In this document: one piece after another, positions 1 to 5,456 of the stretch | Position numbering within the stretch: the first letter of the stretch is position 1 | Layout: each line of letters begins with the position of its first letter | Source of the DNA: a bacterium | GTDB lineage: Bacteria; Planctomycetota; J058; JACQDU01 | Assembly (NCBI GenBank): GCA_016200955.1 | Contig: JACQDU010000733.1 | Coordinates: forward strand, 1-10,215 | Direction of reading: 5' to 3' | Length of the DNA stretch: 10,215 bases | Notes under the pieces: model-generated | What the model was told of the DNA's origin: nothing | Seen by the model: the letters and a program-made list of their open reading frames with translations, nothing else | Database searches by the model: none | Made by a program: the position numbers and the translations under genes

Positions 1-67
1 CGCGGGGTCGGGACGGGAGACCGTGCTGAATCGCGCCCTTTCATTGAGCGTCCCCGCGCGGCGTGCC

Positions 68-124
68 GTTCGCGTGCTCGTGCTCGCGCGCCCGTCCCGG
101 TCGCGGGCACGAGCGCGCGCGAAC
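68..124 (+). promoter_or_regulatory. Long imperfect hairpin in the leader of the small metal-binding protein gene
   Basis: Three nested complementary arms can be read directly: GTTCGCG (68-74) with CGCGAAC (118-124), GCTCGTGC (76-83) with GCACGAGC (107-114), and CGCG (85-88) with CGCG (102-105), with small asymmetric bulges between them and a 13-nt apical region. That is about 19 pairs. The base of the stem ends one base before the Shine-Dalgarno GGAGG of the next gene (125-129), so folding of the leader could affect access to the ribosome binding site or mRNA stability. It does not match a riboswitch class I know, and GC-rich sequence forms hairpins easily, so a regulatory role is inference. 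Confidence 0.35.
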
Positions 125-134
125 GGAGGAGAAC

Positions 135-371
135 ATGCCGGTCTGCGAGGTCTGCGGCAACGACTACGACAAGACGCTCGAGATCACGCCGCGAGGGAAG
201 AACGCGCACGTCTTCGACAGCTTCGAGTGCGCGATCCAGGCGCTCGCGCCCGCGTGCGCGACCTGCGGGATCAAGGTCGTCGGGCACGGCGTCGAGGGCG
301 ACGGCTCGATCTATTGCTGCGCCCACTGCGCCCGCAAGGGCGGCGAGAAGCGGGTCAAGGACCGGGCCTGA
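135..371 (+). CDS. Small eight-cysteine metal-binding protein (prokaryotic metallothionein-like / double zinc ribbon)
   Basis: This encodes 78 residues. The ATG at 135 is preceded by a strong Shine-Dalgarno GGAGGAG at 125-131; an earlier in-frame start at 63 would lie inside the leader hairpin. Cysteines fall in pairs: C4-x-x-C7, C32, C41-x-x-C44 and C61-C62-x-H64-C65, with H51 in a GHGVE motif. The motifs CGNDYDK, FDSFECAIQALAP and YCCAHCA are those I recall from a widespread family of short bacterial proteins, often annotated as prokaryotic metallothionein or hypothetical. A cytoplasmic zinc-binding or zinc-buffering role is the family-level expectation; no enzyme activity is implied. It has no signal peptide and stands alone upstream of a tRNA. 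The fold and metal are inferred from the cysteine spacing, and the exact role is unknown. Confidence 0.85.
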   Translation: MPVCEVCGNDYDKTLEITPRGKNAHVFDSFECAIQALAPACATCGIKVVGHGVEGDGSIYCCAHCARKGGEKRVKDRA

Positions 372-419
372 GCTATTCCGGGAGACGGCCGCTCACGGGT
401 GGTAGGCTCTCCGTCTCTC

Positions 420-493
420 GGGCCCGTAGCTCAATGGTTAGAGCGCCCGGCTCATAACCGGCGCGGATCAGGGTTCGAATCCCTGCGGGCCCA
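420..493 (+). tRNA. tRNA with CAU anticodon (elongator Met or Ile2)
   Basis: A full cloverleaf can be drawn. Acceptor GGGCCCG (420-426) pairs with CGGGCCC (486-492), with discriminator A493. D-stem GCTC (429-432) pairs with GAGC (441-444). The anticodon loop CTCATAA (451-457) has anticodon CAT at 453-455. T-stem CAGGG (469-473) pairs with CCCTG (481-485) around TTCGAAT. The anticodon stem has a C446:C462 mismatch at its outer pair. CCA is not encoded, so the 3' end needs the CCA-adding enzyme. The acceptor lacks the C1:A72 mismatch and anticodon-stem G-C triplet expected of initiator tRNA. The 8-nt D-loop AATGGTTA resembles tRNA-Ile2, whose C34 is modified to lysidine by TilS, but elongator Met cannot be excluded by eye. 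Confidence 0.95.
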
Positions 494-505
494 CTCGCCC
501 CGAGA

Positions 506-700
506 TCAGGCCTTTCGCTTCGATGCGGGCATGACGCCGTAGCGCGTCTTCGGGTCGTGGAACTGGATCCCGCGCACGAAGGCCTCGGCTTCCGGGTGAG
601 TCGCGAAGCTCGCGAGAGGTTTTCCGATGGGAGCGTTCGTGTAGTCGTTGATCTCGTAGACGTCCCAGGCGAGGTCCTTCTTGGTCCTCTTCGTCGTCAT
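506..700 (-). CDS. Small conserved-looking hypothetical protein, 64 aa
   Basis: I do not recognise this protein. It is highly charged and soluble-looking, beginning MTTKRTKKDLAWDVYEIND and containing an aromatic-rich first half and a helical-looking HPEAEAFVRGI segment, with no signal peptide, membrane segment or cysteine. ATG at 700 was chosen; a GTG three codons upstream (709) is also possible, and neither has a good Shine-Dalgarno. The reading frame has natural-looking amino-acid composition, unlike the Arg/Pro-rich overlapping frames, which is the main support. It ends with TGA 13 bp from the 3' end of the tRNA and converges on it. Its promoter would lie between it and the acyl-CoA dehydrogenase, or it could be read through from that gene. 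Confidence 0.6.
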   Translation of the reverse strand: MTTKRTKKDLAWDVYEINDYTNAPIGKPLASFATHPEAEAFVRGIQFHDPKTRYGVMPASKRKA

Positions 701-755
701 TTCGTGCACCGTGTGGGCGCTGCGCGCGCCCCCCCGTTGCGGCCTTCCCTGCGGT

Positions 756-778
756 GAAGCGAGGCTGCGCCTCGCTTC
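756..778 (-). terminator. Perfect 9-bp hairpin downstream of the acyl-CoA dehydrogenase gene
   Basis: Arms GAAGCGAGG (756-764) and CCTCGCTTC (770-778) are exact complements around a 5-nt loop. The hairpin lies 18 bp past the stop codon of the minus-strand acyl-CoA dehydrogenase gene, where a terminator or mRNA 3'-end stabiliser would be expected. No T-tract follows in either direction, so it is not a classic intrinsic terminator. It could also be a small REP-type palindrome. Confidence 0.4.
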
Positions 779-796
779 GCGCTCGCTCCGCTCGCA

Positions 797-1948
797 TCAG
801 TAGCCTTCGAGCTTCGAGATGATCTCACGCATGACCTCGCTCGTGCCACCACCGATCGTGATGAGCCTGAGGTCGCGCCAGGCGCGCGAGATGTGGAACT
901 CGTCCACGTAGCCGTAGCCGCCGTGGAACTGGAGGCAGCGATCGGCCACGCGGTTCGCGAGCTCGCCCGCGAGGAGCTTCGCCATCGAGACCTCGCGCAC
1001 GCTCGGGAGCTTCCGGTTGAACAGGTCGGCCGCGAAGTAAGTGAGCCTCCGCGCGGCCTCGAGCTCGGTCACGAGGTCGGCGAACGTGTGGCGCCACGTC
1101 TGGAACTTGATGATCGGCTTCCCGAAGGCCTGCCGCTCGTTCCCGTACTTGACCGCGTCCTCGATGCAGAGCTGGCCAGCCGCGCACGCCGCGATCGCGG
1201 CGATGAGGCGTTCTCCCTGGAAGTTCTGCATGAGGTAGTAGAAGCCGGCGCCTTCCTCCCCGAGCAGGTAGCGGCGCGGGATCCGGCAGTTGTCAAAGGA
1301 GAGCTCCGCGGTGTCGGAGCTCTTGTTGCCGATCTTCTTGAGCTTCTTCCCCACCGCGAAGCCCTTCGTGTCCGTGGGGAAGAGGACGATCGAGACGCCC
1401 GCGTGCCCGGCGTCGGGGTCGGTCTTCAAGACGAGCGTGATCACATCGGCGCGCGTCCCGTTCGTGATCCACGTCTTGGAGCCGGAGATCACGTAGTCTC
1501 CGCCGTCCTTCCGCGCGACCGTGCGGATCGAGGCGACGTCCGAGCCCGCTCCCGGCTCGGAGACGCCGAGCGCGACGATCTTCTCGCCGCGGATAATCGG
1601 GGCGAGGAACTCGTCTCTCTGCTCCTTCGTCCCGAGGTCGTGGATCACGGGAGTCGCCATGTCCGACTGGACCATGAGCGCCATGTTCACGCCCGCGCAG
1701 CGCGAGCGGACGAGCTCCTCCGCGAAGACGACGGTGAACCAGTAGTCGAGCTCGGCCCCTCCCAGGTCCTTCGAGTACTTGAGCCCGAGGAGGCCCTCGT
1801 CGCCGGCCTTCTTGAAGACCTCGCGGGGGAAGATCTCCTCCTCTTCCCACGCGTCCACGTAGGGCGTGAGCTCGCGCTCGACCCAGGCGCGGACGCTCTT
1901 CCGGAACATCTCGTGCTCCTCGGTGAAGAAAGGTTCTCGCTCGCTCAT
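797..1948 (-). CDS. Acyl-CoA dehydrogenase (isovaleryl/long-chain type active site)
   Basis: This 383-residue protein has the usual length and layout of the FAD-dependent acyl-CoA dehydrogenase family: an N-terminal helical domain (about 1-125), a middle beta domain with SEPGAGSD (130-137) and ISGSKTWITNG (154-164), and a C-terminal helical domain with NERQAFGKPI (270-279), LQFHGGYGY (339-347) and IGGGTSE (365-371). It would oxidise an acyl-CoA to the trans-2-enoyl-CoA and pass electrons to ETF in the cytoplasm. Where medium- and short-chain enzymes carry the catalytic Glu just before the GT of the C-terminal motif, this protein has Gly367. A Glu at 246 in FQGERL matches the base of isovaleryl- and long-chain enzymes. 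The substrate is therefore probably branched or long-chain, but is not proved. ATG at 1948 has GAGGG about 10 nt upstream. It is divergent from the crotonase gene. Confidence 0.95.
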   Translation of the reverse strand: MSEREPFFTEEHEMFRKSVRAWVERELTPYVDAWEEEEIFPREVFKKAGDEGLLGLKYSKDLGGAELDYWFTVVFAEELVRSRCAGVNMALMVQSDMATPVIHDLGTKEQRDEFLAPIIRGEKIVALGVSEPGAGSDVASIRTVARKDGGDYVISGSKTWITNGTRADVITLVLKTDPDAGHAGVSIVLFPTDTKGFAVGKKLKKIGNKSSDTAELSFDNCRIPRRYLLGEEGAGFYYLMQNFQGERLIAAIAACAAGQLCIEDAVKYGNERQAFGKPIIKFQTWRHTFADLVTELEAARRLTYFAADLFNRKLPSVREVSMAKLLAGELANRVADRCLQFHGGYGYVDEFHISRAWRDLRLITIGGGTSEVMREIISKLEGY

Positions 1949-2020
1949 GTCGCTCGCACCCTCGAGGCCGATCGGCGTTGACCGAAGATAGTTCGTACGC
2001 GAAGGTATTTCAAATCCCTT

Positions 2021-2099
2021 CCGTTCGCCCTGAGCGTAGCGGCTCGCCCGTCCTTCGACTTCGGCCGCGCTTCGCGCGGCCTACGCTCAGGACGATCGG
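2021..2099. repeat. REP-like nested inverted repeat in the divergent promoter region
   Basis: The outer arms at 2021-2039 and 2081-2099 match as inverted copies at 17 of 19 positions, including a perfect 11-bp core CCTGAGCGTAG / CTACGCTCAGG. Inside lies a second perfect 8-bp hairpin, GGCCGCGC (2063-2070) with GCGCGGCC (2074-2081), around a TTC loop. Intergenic palindromes with a CCTGAGCGTAG-type core are scattered through many bacterial genomes and are REP-like. This one occupies most of the 168-bp spacer between two divergent genes, ending 17 bp before the crotonase start, so it could alter transcription of either gene. No copy elsewhere in the window was seen. Confidence 0.6.
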
Positions 2100-2116
2100 A
2101 GGGCAAGGAGGAGCTC

Positions 2117-2923
2117 GTGGGAGCCGTCCTTCTCGAGGAGCGGGAGCGGGTCTCGGTGCTCGTCCTCGACGCCGAGGCGAAGGGGAACGCCGTCGACCGC
2201 GCGCTCCTCTCGGCCCTGGAAGCGCGCCTGCGCGAGATCGAGAAGCGCGTCCTCGCGAGCGACCCGGCCGCCCCGCGTGCCCTGATCCTGAGAGGAGCGG
2301 GCGAGCGCGCCTTCTCGACCGGCTACGACATCGAGGAGCTCGTCCGCGAGCTTTCCTCGGGAGCTTCCGTCGTGGACGAGAGCTCCCACCCGCTCGAGCG
2401 AGCGCTCCGCGCGCTGGACGAGTGCCCGGTGCCGACGATCGCTCTCGTGCTCGGGAACGCCTTCGGCGCGGGCTGCGAGATCGCGTGCGCCTGCGACCTG
2501 CGCGTGGCGTCGGACGACGCGCGCTTCTGCATGCCGCCCGCGAAGCTCGGCGCGCTCTACTCGGCCTCCGGGACGCGCCGCCTCCTCGAGCTCGTCGGCC
2601 TCGCGGCGACGCGCGAGATGTTCTTCACCGGAGAGCCGATCGCGGCCTCTCGCGCGCTCGCGCTCGGGCTCGCGAACCGGGTGCTTCCCAGAACCGACGC
2701 GCTCGCGGAGGCGAGCCGCATGGCAGAGGCGATCGCGAAGAACGCGCCCCTGACCGTGAGGAACACGAAGGCCGTCTTGCGGCGCCTGCGACCCGGACCG
2801 CTCGATCCGGCCACGGCCGCCTTCGTCTCCCAGCTCCGCGAGCAGTGCTTCCGCTCCCGCGACTTCCAGGAAGCGACGCGGGCTTTCCTCGAGAAACGGA
2901 AGCCGGACTTCGAGGGGCGCTAG
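2117..2923 (+). CDS. Crotonase-superfamily protein, methylmalonyl-CoA decarboxylase-like
   Basis: This 268-residue protein starts at a GTG with a strong AAGGAGG (2105-2111) five bases upstream. It has the crotonase oxyanion-hole segments AFSTGYDIEEL (65-75) and GNAFGAGCEIACACDL (113-128). In classical enoyl-CoA hydratase the second catalytic Glu sits in a PE-x-x-LG motif; here that site reads PPAKLG (140-145), so the Glu is missing. Instead the sequence resembles E. coli ScpB (methylmalonyl-CoA decarboxylase) as I recall it: FCMPPAKLGALYS aligns with its tyrosine-bearing segment (Y148 here), and the C-terminus FLEKRKPDFEGR (257-268) is nearly the same as that of ScpB. The likely reaction is decarboxylation of a malonyl- or methylmalonyl-type CoA to propionyl-CoA, but other crotonase chemistry is possible. 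It is divergent from the acyl-CoA dehydrogenase, suggesting a shared acyl-CoA pathway. Confidence 0.88.
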   Translation: MGAVLLEERERVSVLVLDAEAKGNAVDRALLSALEARLREIEKRVLASDPAAPRALILRGAGERAFSTGYDIEELVRELSSGASVVDESSHPLERALRALDECPVPTIALVLGNAFGAGCEIACACDLRVASDDARFCMPPAKLGALYSASGTRRLLELVGLAATREMFFTGEPIAASRALALGLANRVLPRTDALAEASRMAEAIAKNAPLTVRNTKAVLRRLRPGPLDPATAAFVSQLREQCFRSRDFQEATRAFLEKRKPDFEGR

Positions 2924-2960
2924 GCTCTCTCTCGTGGCCTAGATGACAGGGCGTATTCAG

Positions 2961-2983
2961 CATGGTCGCGACTCGCGACCATG
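2961..2983 (+). terminator. Perfect 10-bp stem with 3-nt loop downstream of the crotonase gene
   Basis: CATGGTCGCG (2961-2970) and CGCGACCATG (2974-2983) are exact complements around ACT, 37 bp after the crotonase stop codon in a convergent intergenic region. The position suits a terminator or 3'-end hairpin, but no T-run follows. An operator or a mobile palindrome would look the same. Confidence 0.45.
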
Positions 2984-3005
2984 AACGCTCGGCGCGGTGT
3001 CGGGA

Positions 3006-3037
3006 ACGCGAAGACGCGAAGATGTGAAGACGCGAAG
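3006..3037 (+). repeat. Four tandem octamers of ACGCGAAG type
   Basis: The units are ACGCGAAG (3006-3013), ACGCGAAG (3014-3021), ATGTGAAG (3022-3029) and ACGCGAAG (3030-3037). The same octamer family recurs at 7542-7573 and 7673-7696. It lies in the 309-bp convergent spacer (2924-3232), which holds no credible gene. Confidence 0.75.
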
Positions 3038-3067
3038 GGCTCGGCCGGCCGGAAACGCCACGTCGAG

Positions 3068-3179
3068 AACACGGAATATCAACACGGAACACGGAATTAG
3101 AATCGGAAATGAGGCTGGTTTACCGAAGCCAGCGCCATTCCTAACCCTCAGTTGTCATTCCGTGTTGTCATTCCGTGTT
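3068..3179. repeat. AACACGGAAT decamers in both orientations
   Basis: AACACGGAAT is present at 3068-3077 and 3088-3097, with a 9-of-10 copy at 3081-3090. Its inverse ATTCCGTGTT lies at 3157-3166 and 3170-3179 inside two tandem copies of the 13-mer TTGTCATTCCGTG (3152-3177). The opposed copies could pair in RNA or single-stranded DNA over a spacer of about 60 nt. This stretch is also clearly richer in A and T than the surrounding sequence. Confidence 0.7.
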
Positions 3180-3232
3180 TCCTCGTCCATCTCGAGCTGG
3201 GCGCGCCGCCGACTTTCCGGCCAGGAGCTAGC

Positions 3233-5245
3233 TTAGCGCGGCGGCTCGTTCGCCCGGGTCCGCTGGAGGTAGCTGTCCAGCTCGCGGTGATGCTCCGCGG
3301 GGAGCGCCTCGATGAAGGCCTCGGCGTCCGCCTTCTTGCCCGTCGCGACGAGCCAGCGGATCATGTAATCGGTCGCCCGCAAGCGTTCGTTCCGGGCGAG
3401 GAACCGCGACGCGTGAGCGTAGTCCTCGAGCGCCTCCTGCCGCTCGCCGAGAGACCAGCGGGCCTCGAAGCGGTTGAACAGCGCCTCGCCTGGATCCGAG
3501 GCGAGCCGGATCGCGTCGGTGAAGACGAGGACCGCGGCGCGAGCGTCGCCCATGCGCCAGAGGGCGAGCCCGAGGAAGCGCGCCCCGTCGTACTGCTCCG
3601 GCGCGATCGCGTGCGCTCTCGCGAGGTCGTTCACGGCCTCGCGGTCTTCACCGTCCTCCATGCGAGCCTGGCCGCGCAGGAGCCAGACGTAGTAAGAGTC
3701 CGGCTTCAAGAAGAGCGCTCGCGCGAAGGCGTCGTCGGCCCCCGCCTTCGCAATCGGCCACTCGGGCGAATCGTGGGGCACGCTCGCGCGGATCGCCCGC
3801 GCGTAGAGCGCGTAGGCCTTCACCTTGAGCGCCTGCTCGTCGGTCCAGGCGTCGAGCGCCGCCTCGAGGTGCTTCTTCGACTCGGAGAGGAGCGCGGTCC
3901 TCCGCGCGCGATCCCTGGCCTCGCGTCCACCTTCCTCGAGGAGGATCTCGCCGAGCCCGAGGCGGGCGCGCGCCTCCCCGGGGAAGCGGTCGACCGTCGC
4001 TTGCCAGAGGTCCCTGTCGTCTCCCCACGAGCGGTCGTTGCGGGAGGAGGAGAAGACGCAAGCTCCCGCGAGCATCGCGACCGTCGCCACGAGCGGCCAC
4101 CCGAGCGGCTTCCTCGCGGCGAGCTCCGGCCCCACCGCCGCTCCCAGCGCGAGCGCTGCCCAGGCCGAGGCCCCGTAAGCGAGCCTCTCCGCGAAGACGA
4201 CGCCGATCGGCACGATGTTGAGCACGGGAACGAGCGCGAGCTCGAACGCGACGAGCCCGAGGAGGACCGCGCGGCCTCTCTCTCCCCCTCTCCTGTAGAG
4301 GAAGCAGCCGCCGACGACGAGCACGTCCTGCACGAGGAGCGCGGTGAGCGTCCCGAACGTGCTCGTGTCGGGGAAGGGGTGGTGCGCGGCCGTCCCCCCG
4401 AACGGCAGGAGCACGCACGACCAGTAGTCGCGGAGGACGACGACCGCGACGCGCGCTCGCTCGGGGAGGGCCATGTCCCCGAGCGTCCTCGCGCTCTCCT
4501 GCGGCACGAGAGACTCGAGCGCCCAGAGTCTCGCCGAGAGGTAGACGACCAGGGAGACGAGCATCGGCCCGTACGGCGCGAGCCATCGCTCGAGCCATGC
4601 CGTCGAGCCTCCCGACGGGCGCGTCCTTCGAACGAGCAGGTCCATGGCGACTGCGATGAGGATCACGGCGCCGCCGCTCTCCTTGGAGGCGAGGGCGAGG
4701 AAGAACAGCACGCCCTCGAGCGCCATCGCGCCGAGCCTCCGCGCGTTCTTCTCCCGGCTCCTCAGGTGGACGAGGAGCGCGGCGACGCCGAACGCGAGGG
4801 CCAGGACCTCGCAGCGCCCGACGACGCCCGAGACGGCCTCCGAGTGGAGCGGGTGAGCCGCGAACGCGAGCGCTCCGAGGAGGGCTCCGCGGGGCTCTCC
4901 TAAGAGAGCGAGGAACAGCGCGAGCACGAGCACCGAGACGAGCACGTGGAAGGTCACGTCCACCGCGCGGCTCAGGGCCGCGCTCGGCGCTCCCGTGATC
5001 GCTCGCTCGAGCGCGAACGTGGCGAGCGGGAGAGGGCGGAAGAGTCTCTCTCCCGTCCGGTCGCTCTTCTGGCCCCACCAGCTCGAGCCGAGGAGACGGA
5101 CGAGGTCGGACGAGCTCCTCACGACGAGGAGAGGGTTCCTCTCGACGATCACGTGGTCGTCGAACGTGTAGCCCCCCTCGAGCGCGCCCGCGTGAGCGAG
5201 CCCCGCGACGAGCGCCACCGCGGCGTAGAGCGGCGTCTTCCGCAC
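3233..5245 (-). CDS. TMTC-like membrane protein O-mannosyltransferase with C-terminal TPR-like repeats
   Basis: This 670-residue protein has about ten to twelve hydrophobic segments in residues 7-400 and a soluble helical C-terminus (about 405-660) with TPR-like pairs such as LWLLRGQARMEDGEDREAV (near 521-537) and AARAVLVFTDAI-like helices. Family signposts are YTFDD (26-30, the acidic pair expected in the first external loop of GT-C enzymes), RPLPLATF (70-77), HPLHSEAVSGVVGRCEVLA (131-149), KES (188-190), LLPFGG (279-284) and PVLNIVPIGVVFAERL (340-355), which parallel the TMTC proteins (transmembrane and TPR-containing O-mannosyltransferases). It would use a lipid-linked sugar on the outer face of the inner membrane; donor and acceptor in bacteria are not known. 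Start is GTG at 5245 without a clear Shine-Dalgarno, so the N-terminus is uncertain. Its partner may be any exported protein. Confidence 0.85.
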   Translation of the reverse strand: MRKTPLYAAVALVAGLAHAGALEGGYTFDDHVIVERNPLLVVRSSSDLVRLLGSSWWGQKSDRTGERLFRPLPLATFALERAITGAPSAALSRAVDVTFHVLVSVLVLALFLALLGEPRGALLGALAFAAHPLHSEAVSGVVGRCEVLALAFGVAALLVHLRSREKNARRLGAMALEGVLFFLALASKESGGAVILIAVAMDLLVRRTRPSGGSTAWLERWLAPYGPMLVSLVVYLSARLWALESLVPQESARTLGDMALPERARVAVVVLRDYWSCVLLPFGGTAAHHPFPDTSTFGTLTALLVQDVLVVGGCFLYRRGGERGRAVLLGLVAFELALVPVLNIVPIGVVFAERLAYGASAWAALALGAAVGPELAARKPLGWPLVATVAMLAGACVFSSSRNDRSWGDDRDLWQATVDRFPGEARARLGLGEILLEEGGREARDRARRTALLSESKKHLEAALDAWTDEQALKVKAYALYARAIRASVPHDSPEWPIAKAGADDAFARALFLKPDSYYVWLLRGQARMEDGEDREAVNDLARAHAIAPEQYDGARFLGLALWRMGDARAAVLVFTDAIRLASDPGEALFNRFEARWSLGERQEALEDYAHASRFLARNERLRATDYMIRWLVATGKKADAEAFIEALPAEHHRELDSYLQRTRANEPPR

Positions 5246-5384
5246 GGGAGGAGTCTACGTCAAGGAAGACGCGAGGGCGGCGCTTCCGCGCACGCGGGCT
5301 CCGGCGACTCCTCGAGCTCGACCACGCCTCGCAGGAGGTCGCGCGCGACACAGTCCGCGTCCCTGGAGCCCGGGAGGCGAACGC

Positions 5385-5408
5385 AACGATCAATGACCAA
5401 CGATCAAT
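5385..5408. repeat. Direct repeat of AACGATCAAT
   Basis: AACGATCAAT occurs at 5385-5394 and 5399-5408, a 14-bp period (unit AACGATCAATGACC). It lies in the 211-bp spacer between the selB and TMTC-like genes, both on the minus strand. It may be an operator pair, but AATGACC-type simple repeats are common intergenic filler. Confidence 0.5.
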
Positions 5409-5456
5409 CCGACAATCGTCTGTAGCTTCGTTGCGCCCCTGAATCGCCGTCGGACG

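Noticed and set aside
420..493. tRNA 3' end as an attachment site for an integrated element
   Set aside because: No second copy of the tRNA 3' end and no integrase were seen in the window.
506..508. TGA of the 64-residue gene read as selenocysteine
   Set aside because: The frame beyond has no conserved-looking sequence and enters the tRNA, and no SECIS-like hairpin was seen.
893..1981. Plus-strand open frame opposite the acyl-CoA dehydrogenase
   Set aside because: It is the antisense shadow of a clear enzyme gene in GC-rich DNA, with no recognisable motif.
3152..4903. Plus-strand open frame of 583 codons
   Set aside because: It is the antisense shadow of the TMTC-like gene, with unnatural Arg/Glu/Pro-rich composition.
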